23,851 nucleotides of DNA, from contig BFEA01001077.1 of assembly GCA_003427395.1 (NCBI GenBank), forward strand, positions 188,890 to 212,740, in the 5' to 3' direction. The position numbers and the translations under genes were made by a program. Below the pieces are notes generated by a model, which did not search any database, had not been told where the DNA came from, and worked only from the letters and a program-made list of their open reading frames with translations. Source of the stretch: Chara braunii (lineage: Eukaryota; Streptophyta; Charophyceae; Charales; Characeae). Below, in pieces: positions 1 to 10,225 of this stretch (position 1 is the stretch's first letter; every line of letters begins with the position of its first letter).

Positions 1-485
1 CTGTGTATGCAACGTATCAGGGCCTTGTTCCCGCGCTCACCAAATCAGGGCCTCGTTCCCGCGCTCACCGAATCAGAACATCGCTGCAGCTGTGTCTGCA
101 ACGTTGTAGCCAAGATGGCAGAAGATTCACTCGCCCACTTCAGATCTGGCGAGCAGTGGAACGAGGCCCTGATTTTAATGACTAAAAACGCAATTGACAG
201 CCCTGTGAATGCCTTCTTCACCGCTTTCCTTTTCATTACTCACTCAAATACGACTTCCGTCCAGCAAGACCACCCACTGCTCCCCACTCCGTTCGCTGAT
301 AGCCTCCCTGGGCAGCGTGAATTGCATTGGCCCTCGGGGCAAGACAACGCAAAACCTCGCTCTACACCCAATGTTGACGCCGGCTGGCATTCGCTCCGCC
401 GCAGAGGCAGAACAGAACACAGTCATACGACCAGAGACAGCAAACANACGGCGGTGATCTNACTTTGATTGCCAGCTTCTACTCA
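1..485. other. 3' flank of the sucrose synthase gene; short tandem repeat at the left edge
   Basis: No gene is supported here. Bases 17-72 contain two copies of a 28-bp unit (starting TCAGGGCC(T/C)TGTT-like) differing at two or three positions. The phrase CTGTGT(A/C)TGCAACGT occurs at 1 and again near 90. Two ambiguous bases (447, 461) lie just beyond the stop codon. No clear AATAAA-type polyadenylation signal for the minus-strand gene was found. Open frames crossing this stretch have no recognisable domains. Confidence 0.5.
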
Positions 486-2990
486 TCATCGCTCGGNGGC
501 GACGGGCACCGTTTGGACACGGTCCCTGTACATGAGATTGTAGAACATCTCGATGTACCTCCTCGACTCCCTCCTCTCCAGGTTGGACACGAACTTCCAG
601 AACGTGTAGACACGGGAGAGAGTCATCAGCCTCTCCGCNTAGATCTCCCACGTGAACTTNCTGTAGATCCTCTCCAGTCCCGCCTTCGACAGACTCTCCC
701 ACTCGCTTGGNTCCGTCTTGCACCTCTCGAAGAAGTCGGCGATCAAGTCCGCCACCTCCTCCGGTCGGTACATGTCGATGTGGTATCCCGAAACGCCGTG
801 CTTGATGACCTCTGCGGGGCCTCCGTGACAGGTGGCGAACGTCGGCAGCCCCGAGGTCATGGCCTCCACCACTGTGAGACCAAAGGCCTCGTAGAACGCC
901 GGCTGAATGAAAGCGCCCCTGGTGTCGGCGATATACCTGTACAACTCTCCGTTGCGCATCCGGTGCTTCTGTGCCACGATCCACCGCATGTCGCCCTTGT
1001 CCAGCCCGTACTTGTCAATGACGGCGTGCATTTCGTTNATCTGGTGCACCTCCTCTCTGTCCATGGACAGAGACGGGTCGATGTAGCCTCCCACGATGAC
1101 CAGGTTGACCAGCTTGCGCAGGCGCGGGCTCTTGCCGAACATCTCNGCCAGCCCCGTCAGATTCTTCACCTTGTCCAGACGCGCCATGGTGAAGATGATG
1201 GGCTTGCTCCTATCCTTGAGCACGCCGCGGCACAGCTTGTCGTCCTCCGTCTGCCCATACAGCAGCTCCTCGATCTCTGGGTGGAACGCCGTCAGCCTCT
1301 TCTCCTTGATGAAGTAAGGATAGTACGTGTCGGCGTCAGCGCCGGGCGAGACGATGTTGAACTTGGGGTCGAACACGTCGATGCCGTTCACAACGCGGTA
1401 CAGCCCCGGCATTGTGTACGCCAGATGCGACTCGTACTGCCCCACGGTGTCGGCCCGCCCGGCGATCTCCTGGAACGTGCTCGTGATGATGAAGTCGGCG
1501 TGATTCATGGCAATCAGGTCAACCGTGAACTGGCAAGAGAAGTGGTACTTCTCTTCGAGATCCTTCCAGTTGAGGTCGGAGTTGGGGTACTTGGTCTTCT
1601 CCAGCGCGTGGGCGATGGTGCAATGCGTCACCTTCAGCCTGTGCGCGAGCAGGACAGCCACCAAATTGCCGTCGCTGTAGTTGCCGATGATGAGGTCCGG
1701 ATTGCCGCCGAACTCAGCGCGCAGCTCGTGCACGGAGTCCTCCGTGAACTGCTCCATGTAGGGCCAGACGTCGAAGCGGGAAACCCACTTGCGCAGCACG
1801 CTTCCGTCCTTGGGGCTCTTGAAGGGCACGCGAAGGATCTTCGAGTACTGTGTGCCGTCGATGTGCTCGATCCTCTGGTTGCAGGACGTTCCCTGAGCGT
1901 CTGGAATCAGCCGCGTCAGCACAATGATCTGGGGCTTGAAGTTCAGTCCCTGCTGCTTGCTGTGCTTCAGCAGGTCCCGTTCCAGCGCCTTCACCTGGTC
2001 CAGAATGTACACCACCTGCCCGCCGGTGTCAGGCAGACCGAGCACGTTGGCCTGCCCGAAATAGCCGTGTGGCGACATGATGGCGACGTTGAAGACGAGT
2101 GGGATGCGAGCAAGGAATTTCTCCAGCAAGTCAGCGTCCGGTGCCTGCATCAGGTCCGACAGCATGTCCAGCATCTCCTTGATCCTCCCGGCCGTGTCAC
2201 CCCAACCGCGCTCGAAGCCCAACTCCTGCAGCGTGGTCGCCACGCTCCCAACAGGCGTGTCAACAGGAAGGGCGCCCAAGTACTCCTCCGCCTTGGCGAG
2301 GTTGCTGCGGAGCTTCTCGAGAGTGTCGATGCGCTCGTTCAGCATCAGAGTCTCCCCGACGCACTTGTGGGTCCGCAGGAAGTCTAGCAGAGGCTGAAGC
2401 TCCGCGGGCCCCTTGAACATCCGTGTAGCCAGGTGCTTGTTCAGGAACGACACGCCCTCGCCGATCGACGAGGGGCGGGTAAGTCTCGGGAAGCTCGCAT
2501 TGAAGGGCTCCATGTCAATCTCCAGCATGGCGAGGTCCTTGCACACAGGAGCAAGCTGATCGTCGTCGCCGGTCTTCACACGCTCCTTGAACTCCAAGTA
2601 CTGCGAGGGACTGAGCTGCTCCACAGAGAGATCGAAGGCGTTCACGCGAATGTACTGCCACTCGGCGACGCGTGGCCGCACTGCCAGCGCGATGCAAGGA
2701 GGGATCACGACAGCCGCCTGCGTCGCCCGTATGAGCTTCGCGAAAGCGCTCTCACTGATGTTCATACCAGCGAAGCACTCGAGATCGGCCAGGCGGTCCA
2801 GCTCGCTCGTCAGCTCGTGTGGCTGAAGCATGCGCCTCCCATTCGCCACGTAGCGGGAGAGAAGATGCGTGATCGCGTTCCGATACTCCGAGATGGCATT
2901 TTTCACGCGATCCGTCGTGCTGTGCAAGCGAGTAATCGCGGGGACCTTCTCTGGGCGGGGAACCAGGTCGCCTGCCATGGAGCTCGCCAT
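486..2990 (-). CDS. SUS: Sucrose synthase (plant type), intronless reading frame
   Basis: Sucrose synthase reversibly converts sucrose plus UDP to UDP-glucose plus fructose in the cytosol, supplying sugar nucleotide for cell-wall and starch synthesis. The frame gives 834 residues, close to the usual 805-835 for plants. Visible landmarks, numbered from the ATG at 2990: [10 protein letters not shown] (residues 19-28), placing Ser24 where plant enzymes carry the phosphorylated N-terminal Ser; [16 protein letters not shown] (from 318) opening the GT-B glycosyltransferase core; [45 protein letters not shown]; and the retaining-GT E-x7-E element [11 protein letters not shown] (701-711, Glu701 and Glu709). 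The C-terminus has the typical [14 protein letters not shown] stretch. The open frame extends to 3050, but only through non-ATG codons, so 2990 is chosen; a second Met codon lies at 2978. No splice interruption is visible. Six ambiguous bases (497, 639, 660, 711, 1038, 1146) blur single residues near the C-terminus. Identification is firm; activity and intron status of the 5' UTR are not shown. Confidence 0.95.
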   Translation of the reverse strand: MASSMAGDLVPRPEKVPAITRLHSTTDRVKNAISEYRNAITHLLSRYVANGRRMLQPHELTSELDRLADLECFAGMNISESAFAKLIRATQAAVVIPPCIALAVRPRVAEWQYIRVNAFDLSVEQLSPSQYLEFKERVKTGDDDQLAPVCKDLAMLEIDMEPFNASFPRLTRPSSIGEGVSFLNKHLATRMFKGPAELQPLLDFLRTHKCVGETLMLNERIDTLEKLRSNLAKAEEYLGALPVDTPVGSVATTLQELGFERGWGDTAGRIKEMLDMLSDLMQAPDADLLEKFLARIPLVFNVAIMSPHGYFGQANVLGLPDTGGQVVYILDQVKALERDLLKHSKQQGLNFKPQIIVLTRLIPDAQGTSCNQRIEHIDGTQYSKILRVPFKSPKDGSVLRKWVSRFDVWPYMEQFTEDSVHELRAEFGGNPDLIIGNYSDGNLVAVLLAHRLKVTHCTIAHALEKTKYPNSDLNWKDLEEKYHFSCQFTVDLIAMNHADFIITSTFQEIAGRADTVGQYESHLAYTMPGLYRVVNGIDVFDPKFNIVSPGADADTYYPYFIKEKRLTAFHPEIEELLYGQTEDDKLCRGVLKDRSKPIIFTMARLDKVKNLTGLXEMFGKSPRLRKLVNLVIVGGYIDPSLSMDREEVHQXNEMHAVIDKYGLDKGDMRWIVAQKHRMRNGELYRYIADTRGAFIQPAFYEAFGLTVVEAMTSGLPTFATCHGGPAEVIKHGVSGYHIDMYRPEEVADLIADFFERCKTXPSEWESLSKAGLERIYXKFTWEIXAERLMTLSRVYTFWKFVSNLERRESRRYIEMFYNLMYRDRVQTVPVAXER

Positions 2991-3180
2991 CCTCGCCCTG
3001 TCTCGTTGCGCCCGAGGGGGAATCCAGTCAATCACTAGATTCACTACCACTACGCCGCAGACGACCGGAAAGAGACTCAGTCGTGCACACAGGGACGCAC
3101 ACGCACCACAGTCGAATGGCCGTCCCTCGTATCACACTCCGCAGAGCTGCTTTGGTGAAGGATTCATGGATCTCAGATCG

Positions 3181-3200
3181 CTCTCCCTTTTAAAAGAACA
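3181..3200 (-). promoter_or_regulatory. Possible AT-rich core promoter element of the sucrose synthase gene
   Basis: Read on the minus strand, the sequence TTTTAAAAGGGAG lies about 200 bp upstream of the start codon at 2990 and just downstream (in gene orientation) of the SINE poly-A tail. It could serve as a TATA-like element, but it does not match TATAWAW exactly and there is no transcript evidence. The call is inference only. Confidence 0.2.
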
Positions 3201-3207
3201 ATCAATG

Positions 3208-3416
3208 TCGGGGAGAAGGTTTTTTTTTTTTTTTTTCCATCAGAAAACAGTGACGGCCTTGAGATATCGTCACTGAGCTGATCGGCCCCAGGTAATTCAG
3301 AATTGCATTATTCTGGTCATCTCATTGCATCCCGTTCGAACTCAGGTCTTGTATCTCAACTGTTCATGGGTGTACCAACCGAGCTACGGTAGTCTCATTG
3401 GTTCGGGGAGAAGGTT
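3208..3416 (-). mobile_element. tRNA-derived SINE with 14-bp target-site duplication and poly-A tail
   Basis: A 181-bp insert (3222-3402) lies between two identical 14-bp copies of TCGGGGAGAAGGTT (3208-3221 and 3403-3416). The insert ends on the low-coordinate side in a run of 17 T (3220-3236), the poly-A tail of a minus-strand element. At the other end, the minus strand carries an RNA polymerase III A-box-like TAGCTCGGTTGGT (complement of 3374-3386) and a B-box-like GAGTTCGAAC (complement of 3334-3343). Their starts are 43 nt apart, essentially the spacing in a tRNA. Head, body, tail and duplication together are diagnostic of a SINE mobilised by LINE machinery. The perfect duplication suggests a fairly recent insertion. 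It sits about 230 bp upstream of the sucrose synthase start, in the same orientation. The source tRNA was not determined. Confidence 0.8.
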
Positions 3417-4257
3417 AGGGTTGCGAAATTTTTGCAAAGATGGGCCAATCATAGCCGTGTCTTGATGAACTTTCAGTCTCAAAAAAAAAAAAGAAAAAAA
3501 AAAAAAAGAAAAGGATTGGACTCGCTCTACTTCTCTCGAAATGTGCAAAACGAGAGTGAATCTTCCCCTAGAACATGGAAAGATACGCCGCCATGATTTT
3601 TGCCTTTTGTGCATGCCGAAGAAAGAGTAGTCGAGCGGAGGCCCTATGCTGCCCTTGAAGGTGCAAAAGTACACCCGCCATAGTTCTGTCTTTGTCATGA
3701 TCGGTGAGTGGTGTGGCGTGCCGACGCCCAACAGCTGCACGACAGACTCGCGCCGCGCCGCTTCGGGCATCTGTGCGCCAGAAGTCGATTATTGCTGCCT
3801 CTTGGCGGGCCGGCGTAGGCCTCACCAACAAGACAGGACCTTTCCCCCCCAAAAAAAAAAAAGAAAAAAAAAGAAAGACAGGACCCTCATGTCTGTGGAG
3901 GCCACTTCGAAATATCTCGGCAACAATGGCGCAAGTTCTATTCAGGGCGTAAACAAATGGCGCGCTGACGTGCTCTGGGCGCTTGTCCGGTTAGATAGAT
4001 GACACGACCTGACCATCCACAGCCCCTTTTTTTTCTAACTGATCAAACAGACCCCGCAGTTCAAGTAGATTGAAAAAAGGCGAGGCATTGGAGGGGAACT
4101 CGAACGCATTCAGCGGAGCCCTACTGCCACAGTTCAGCGATCATGGCGGTTGGGGGGNTGATGTTGCTATGTAGTTCAGCCATGGNGGGTGCTTCAGGGT
4201 ATTACTTTGGAACAGTGAAAATGAGACCGGGTGATACTATGATCCTCGTTCCACACA
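3417..4257. other. Anonymous intergenic DNA with A-rich tracts
   Basis: No gene is supported. The stretch contains an interrupted poly-A tract (3481-3514), the small C7/A-rich insertion described separately (3831-3885), and two ambiguous bases (4158, 4186). Open frames on either strand are short, have no recognisable domains and cross low-complexity A or T runs. Confidence 0.5.
3831..3885 (+). repeat. Poly(C/A) tract flanked by a perfect 10-bp direct repeat
   Basis: The sequence AGACAGGACC occurs at 3831-3840 and again at 3876-3885. Between them are 35 bases: TTT, seven C, then an A-rich stretch interrupted by G. This looks like a target-site duplication flanking little more than a poly-A tail, as expected from an extremely 5'-truncated retroposition. 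Replication slippage within a low-complexity tract is an alternative. Confidence 0.5.
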
Positions 4258-4540
4258 ACTTGAAAATACTTGAGAGTTTCAAGTGCACACTAAACGAGAA
4301 ATTGTGATTAATTTAAACTTACTCGATTTATGGCTCCAGGCTGCACTTGAAACCCAACTCCACGGCTTCACCAATCCTGGACCAGGATCGCCTGCTGGAA
4401 AAAAAGAAAAACAAAAAAGAAGCCCCACTTGGAGTGCTGGAGGTATCCACTGGCACTTGAACTCAAGTTACCTCCAGGAGGTACCTTGAGTTACTTGAGT
4501 TCAAGTGCGATTTTGCCCCAGCCGCACTTGAGTTTCAAGG
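4258..4540. repeat. Cluster of CTTGA/TCAAG foldbacks, including a 16-bp-arm hairpin
   Basis: ACTTGA occurs at 4258, 4268, 4345, 4455, 4493 and 4526, and its complement TCAAGT at 4279, 4463 and 4501. The centre is a perfect inverted repeat: GCACTTGAACTCAAGT (4453-4468) pairs with ACTTGAGTTCAAGTGC (4493-4508). Its 24-nt loop begins with an inner palindrome, TACCTCC-A-GGAGGTA (4469-4483). GTTTCAAGTGCA near 4277 and TGCACTTGAAAC near 4342 form a further pair. An A-rich stretch (about 4398-4418) lies within. No transposase or known MITE ends were identified. Confidence 0.7.
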
Positions 4541-4759
4541 ATACGCTGTGACACCCTAACCTCACGCCCAGCGCGACTTCCTGTTTCGGAGTGTTAGGGG
4601 GCCCGGAAGTGCGGAAAAGGGGTGTGCCAAGGATTTTAGGAAAGTGGGGGGGTGGAGTCCCAGGTCGGAACTGAGATCTCCGGTGGCAAGCTGAGGGGTA
4701 GTTGAGCAAGCTGGTAATCCCGAGTGATGTTGGACTTCGGGAGACCGGGCTACCTCCGG

Positions 4760-5130
4760 TGTGAGTGTCGTCGTCGCGGTCGGTCCTGTATCCGATGGAC
4801 CACGGGACGCTGTGGGTGTCCCGCTGGGTGATTAGCCGCTGGTGCCGCTCGTGGCAGGCCTCCGAGTCGGACGAAGCAGGCCTCAGGCGCAGGCTGTGTG
4901 CTCGCTGTTCGGCTTCGGTCCGGGTTCGTCGAACGAACTCCGCGGCTCGATACTCACTGTCCTGTTGGCACTCGGAGCATGGGGTTTGCGGCCAGTAGGA
5001 GGCGAGTGTGTGCCACGGGGCAGCGGTCAGGCAGTGAAAAGGCAACACGAGGCGGTAGGGGGCGGAGTCTGTCTCAATGATGGCGACACCAGGTTCGGCG
5101 ATGATGTGGCTTACGTGGGAGCTGGGAAAC
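4760..5130 (-). other. Possible minus-strand exon or gene remnant, GC-rich
   Basis: The minus strand stays open across a markedly GC-rich stretch that contrasts with its flanks. The frame reads approximately SHIIAEPGVAIIETDSAPYR, then a Cys/His-containing segment (CSEC followed by ACHERHQR) rich in charged residues. Codon composition resembles coding sequence more than the surrounding DNA does. The same frame continues to a stop at 4491, but the last third looks non-coding. I do not recognise a family, and convincing splice sites were not established. It may be an exon, a captured gene fragment or chance. Confidence 0.25.
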
Positions 5131-5169
5131 TGGGATGGAAAGGGGATCGCACTTAAGGCCCGTTCAATG

Positions 5170-7900
5170 TCTCATTCAGAGACACGTTCGTTTCCTGTCT
5201 GAAAGGGGAATTCTGGAGGGTTGGGGCGGGGTTGTGCGAGAAGACAGGCGTTTTTCCACTCCCAGTATTCTCGAAACCCGCGGTGTCTCAGGCTTTCTAG
5301 ATTCGTGATGTGGAAGGGAGTCCTAACATCCATGCTATCGGGACTTTGGGTGTTTTTGACATGGACTCGAGCGCGGGTCTTGTGGACGTGCGTATAGGCG
5401 GGGGATGCTTTTGATCGAGTTTGCGCAAGACCACGTTTATGGTCAGTCGGATCTGATCGACTGGCTATCCCTTTGGTTGGGAGATCGCATGGTCCGTCGT
5501 TAGCCCGTGCGTGCGTCGAGAAACGGGTACTAGGAAGGCAACCCACGGGCAATCACATATTTGAATCGGCCATTTGTTTACCCGCCAGGGCATACCCCAA
5601 TCTGGATCGCCGAGCGTTCGTTAGATCATTCTGTTCAAAAGGGAACGGGAAGCTGATCATGGATACTCAAGCATCAATCGAACTCATGCATCAATCGACC
5701 ATAACCAAGAAATCGACAAAATGTCACCAAGGAGGCATAAATCATCTCAAGCCCATTAGACAATCGTCATGTCAGATTTTCACAGATATGAAAAAGAGAG
5801 TTATCACCCCACAGACAAGATCTGGAGGTTGGCAATTCCGTAATATGTATGAGGAACATCCAATCCGAGCGCAGGGTGGGGGCAGGAAAGCGGTGAATTT
5901 TGAGTTAAACTAGTGATCTAAAAATTGCGCGAGGAGGGGTGAGGGAAGCGCGTGAGTTCATTCCACGCACACACCATAGGCAGAAAGTCAAAAAAGCTTC
6001 TCAAGAGGATTGAAAAAAACGGTCGTACAAGGTCGGCCAAGGTGGAAATCAAAATTTAGATAGAAGATTGGGGAAAGGCATCATCCCTCACACACGTATC
6101 TCTCTCTCTTCCTCTCTTCCACGCTACATCACCTCTAATGCAGGCAGTCCGTCGCCTCGCACCAACACCGAGTCGTCACCCCGCTTAGCCCAAGTACGCA
6201 AGCCAGGTTCGCATGCGCGTCACAGTCCGTCGCGGCCCGCACATCAACCCTGCATACTCAGCATCAGCTCGTCGGGTCGCCCAACTCCCACATCAACTCA
6301 CCTCTTCACTTACACGTTAGCCGACCCCCACTGATCGCGCTAACCCTTGGAATGTCCTGAAGTTTTTAGAGAGAGCTTTAATCGCGCTGGCATGATTTAT
6401 AGCGTGCATGTATGCGCGACGGATACGGGATTGCGATTTCGAGAAGGAGGGGGGGATAAAGGAAGTACCCACGTTTTGCATGGCCAGGCCCCGGTGCGGG
6501 GGACGTAGCCACTCTCCACGCATCGATCTGAGCATGCAACGTCTTAGCCAATCAGATCGTAGGGAGGCACAAGCGTAGCAGGAAGAAAGGAGGCGGGAAG
6601 ATGGCGAGAGAATCAAGAACAAAGATACAGTTACAATTTCGCCCGCCAAAAGTTACAATTACACGCAAGATTGAGGGCGCCACTCAATCAGAACTCTGCT
6701 CCCGCCGCAGGAAGGCGCGCGCAAGCATAGCGCAACACAAATTTCAAAGTTCCTAAACTCCTATCTAAGTCTGAATTGTAGAAAAAGAGAATTCCGAAAA
6801 ACGAAACTCAAAAACAATTCTGAGGAGCCCAAGGGGCTCGACATCAGTTGAAGGGAAAAAAAAAACGTCATTCCCGCTCGAAAAAGAAAACGGCATTCCC
6901 GCACGTTCGGAGCGCTAAAATTATCGTTCCCCTTAGTCCCAGCAGAACGAGAAGGAAGCTATGAGCCTATGACACAGTTATTTCTCACGCTCCCTAAGGC
7001 GAGGTCTCCTAACTGCCTACGCGGGATTTTTCTCGATACTGGCCCAACAAAAATCGAAAAGGAAAACGAAAAAGAAACGAGGGCATCCATGCAACTCGCC
7101 CAGCCAACCCATCCCCACGTACTTCACCCGACTAACCCGCCCCGTTCCCCCAAATCAGCTTCACGCAGAAAGTCGCATGATTACAGAAAATGGTTCGTCA
7201 CAACGCACTTGAGAGCAACAAAGCGAAAACATTGCGGCGGGGTCATTAGGGACGGCTGGAACGAAAAAAATTTCGTCAACCCTTAGTTCAAGTGGTGTCG
7301 AATGAGGCTCTAACCATAGGCCCCTGGGTACCTCTACCTCGACAAAACGCCCGCCCTTCTAAGTTCTAACCCAATGCTCTCATCAGCCCTGGTTTGCCGA
7401 TGAGTATATTCGAGATTGTGTTTTCTGTGGTATGCATATGAGTCAGTTATTTGGCAAGCAGGTCCTATCATACACAGCGTAACTAGTCCCCCCTCTTTGT
7501 CCAAGCTGCACTCTCGTCACCCTGTTCATGCTCCCTTCTTCTGACTCTGGCCATCCTCTAGTGAATCCATTAGTCCCTTAACACATGTTGGCCGTCGTTT
7601 CACCGATTGCTAGGTCTTTTACATCTCAAACCTTTAAACCCTTAAGCCCTTAGGTCCCTATGGCAACATTCCACCTGATACCTGGTCTGCATGTAGTTGT
7701 GAGAGGCAAGGCCGACAGCCTAGGCCACCCACAACCCAGAACTTCATCTATCCGCCCAAGAATGCATCTGTTCTCACCGTCCCAGTCACACCGGCAGTAG
7801 GATTCCGTCTATTGTCTACTTTCCACAATCCATTATACATCATTAGATCCATTATCATGACTTGGTTGCTGCGTTCATCTTCTGTCTCTGAGTAGTCTCT
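5170..7900. other. Anonymous intergenic DNA
   Basis: No gene, RNA gene or mobile element could be supported. Open frames (for example plus strand 5473-5913 and 6969-7286, minus strand 6317-6649) lack recognisable domains. Small features: a hairpin GAGCCC-AAG-GGGCTC near 6827, a repeated (T/G)CATTCCCGC near 6870-6900, and a tandem TCTGAGTAGTC near 7890. Confidence 0.5.
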
Positions 7901-7970
7901 GAGTAGTCACCTCTTCCGCTGCTCCTCTCGTTGGAGGTCCCTGGTTGGCCGGCCTTCTGCAAAAGGACTT

Positions 7971-8095
7971 GGGTGTGGGCGGGGAAGGGGGGTAGGGGGA
8001 AGGAGGATAGGAGGACAGGGGGACAGGGTTAAGAGGCAGTTTGGGGTGGGCTTTGGAGGGTTCAGGAGGAGGACGGTAGGTGTGGGGAGGGGAAG
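7971..8095 (+). repeat. G-rich tract with G-quadruplex potential
   Basis: Bases 7977-7999 contain four consecutive G runs (3, 4, 6 and 5 G) separated by 1-2 bases, which meets the canonical quadruplex pattern on the plus strand. G/A-rich sequence continues to about 8095. The tract lies just beyond the end of the minus-strand LINE coding remnant, so in LINE orientation it is a C/T-rich possible 3' untranslated region. Confidence 0.6.
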
Positions 8096-8129
8096 CATGA
8101 GCAAGGAGTGTATTGCACTTTGTGCCTTG

Positions 8130-10225
8130 TCATCCCGGGATTAGGATGAAGTTGGTCGGTTGGAATGGGAACTGGAAGTGGCTTCTCGGTAGACGTTCCC
8201 ACTGTGGTTCTGTCAACAACCACTGTTTCCATCGTAGTTGGTTGTGTTGGTCCAATTCGCAGAGTCTCCCCGCACCATCCACCCAGACAGACCGGAAATT
8301 ATCGGAGAGTTCTTTCTGTTTGGTTATATCTAGTTCCTTTAATAGCGTATTCCTGAGCTCTTGCCAAACCACATGTGTGTTGGTAATGATTGCTTCTAGA
8401 ATCAAGGGTCGAGCTTCCATATAGCCATATGTGTGTTGCCTGTGCTCATATGCACATCTCATTCGACATGCATTCATGAGCAGTGGGAGCCTTGCTACTT
8501 TCAACAGGTTGAGGCTGAAGGGTGTCCACCTGGGTGCGAACGAGGGTGAATCCCCCAAAATAATAACCTTGAGGTCCCATGGGAAGTAGATGCCCGTTAG
8601 ATGATGCCATGTTGTGTCCCACCATTGCCAAAGTTGAGCCACCATGGTGCAGTCCAGCAGACAATGTTCAAATGTAGCTCGTTTCTTGGGGGAGGTCCCC
8701 CCGAAGTAGGTACGGAGCGGAGACAGGCTCAAACAACACTCCCCAGGCGTCCAAATTTATTATGGACACAATCCACTCCGGGGTACATAGGCACATGTGG
8801 ATAGTCTGCCACTGCAACACACAGGTTGGTAGGGCGCACAACCGAGTAGTAGGTGGCCCATCGGAGTGTTTTCAAATTTTCTGTGTTGAGGGGAGAGTCT
8901 CTCGCCCATCGCAGTTTTATTGATTCGAATATGTGTCCCGGTTTCCTCGTTGTTCGGTATCCATTTTTAACTGTGTATTGCCATATCTGGAGCTTACAAG
9001 ATCCTCCCATGTCTCATTCCAACTCTTGTGGGTCGAACGGCAGCTGGCATAGGGGGGTGGTCGGCTCATAGACAAATAGTCAATTGTTATTATCACTAAT
9101 CACACATATTCTAACAAGACCCGTGGTGGGTATGCAACAATTCAGGTCTTCATGACAGTCCAATTTGAACCATCTATCTCCAGGGAGGTGTGGTGTGTAT
9201 GCGTTAAGCCTCGCCTCGTGTGAATTAACTTCCCCCACCTTGTAAACTGCCATGGAGATCAGTCAGTCCTTTGGTCGTACCACCCAGTCCCCCTGCCTTA
9301 ATGTCGGGCCTTTCTTGGGGTCCAAAACCCATGCGAGGGGGCCACCATCTTGGATCTCTTGCAGTGCCTCCTCCATCTTTCTAATGTGATTAAACTTTCG
9401 TCGAAGATCCTGGACCGACAAACATGTGCTTGCTTGAATATTCCACAAATCACCAACTGTGTAAATCCCTTTCCTCACCGAGGGGAGCCATTTCGAACCC
9501 GTTTGGAGCGAGAAAGGGTTGCCATGTGATCTAATATGGATGAGTTCCGAAACAGAGGCTGTCTTCATATTTCATCTCATCTAAGCAAGTTGAACACAGA
9601 TTTTTGGGCTGGACCTCGTTCTCTCCATAGACGCAACATGTTGGTCCAGAGGGGATCGACCCTGAGGTCTCCTTTGGCTGTGGCAGCAGGCGTGTCGTCT
9701 CTTCTATTGCGGGGGGGTGCGAGGATCGACCAATGTTTGTTGGTCAGCCATCGCAACAGATGGATTCGATTGAAATTTGTGCATTGTGGTGTTAGGGCAG
9801 ATATTTAGATGGCTACATATGGTGCCCAGGGGATATCATTGCCTAACGACCACCTTATAATAAACTTAAATATCAGCGCTTTTGTTTCGTTCTCCGGGTC
9901 AAATAGTCCTAACCCCCCTTTGACACGTGGCTATATGACAACATCCCATGCCACCCTCCTGATACATGTGGTGCATTCATGGTCCCCACGCCAGAGGTAG
10001 GCGGATGCAGCCCGTTTCGAAGTCATTAATTGCCTCTTACTAAGTTGCCAAAATGCCACTTTATACCATATTGCCGCAAAAACGACATTGTTGATTGCCA
10101 AGGCTCTGCCCACCATTGTCACCAAGGAAGTATTAATAGCTTCCTAAACATTCATACGTTGAATTGTTGTGTCAACAAGTTTGTCGCGATTGTCTTTTGG
10201 GAACTCGCCCACTACAGTTGAAGAT
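8130..10225 (-). mobile_element. Decayed LINE (non-LTR retrotransposon): end of RT through zf-RVT-like region
   Basis: Read from high to low coordinate, one broken coding sequence can be followed. It starts near 10220 with the tail of the reverse transcriptase and connection (FPKDNRDKLVDTTIQRM, AGRALAINN-like, RRVAWDVVI, then KGGLGLFDPENETKALIFKF), where LINEs typically have R-x-SWD/AWD and EGGLGL motifs. It continues through QPLFRNSSI and YTVGDLW and ends in a segment resembling the zf-RVT region of plant LINEs (about 8700-8600, EHCLLDC) followed by a C-terminal tail to 8130. In-frame stops occur at several places (after VAWDVVI, after WAPYVAI, at 9263 and others), with frame changes near 9530 and 8730. 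No endonuclease domain or catalytic RT motif remains. The element is a 5'-truncated, inactive fragment. No TSD was identified. Confidence 0.8.

Noticed and set aside
465-2387. Long plus-strand open frame (about 640 codons) opposite sucrose synthase
   Set aside because: It lies antisense to a strongly supported gene and its length follows from the GC-rich codon pattern of that gene; no domain is recognisable.
4491-5048. Full-length 185-codon minus-strand protein as a gene
   Set aside because: Only the upstream two thirds looks coding-like; the rest runs into the foldback cluster. Retained only as a low-confidence exon candidate.
5473-5913. Plus-strand open frame of 146 codons
   Set aside because: No domain, no coding-like composition bias compared with the flanks.
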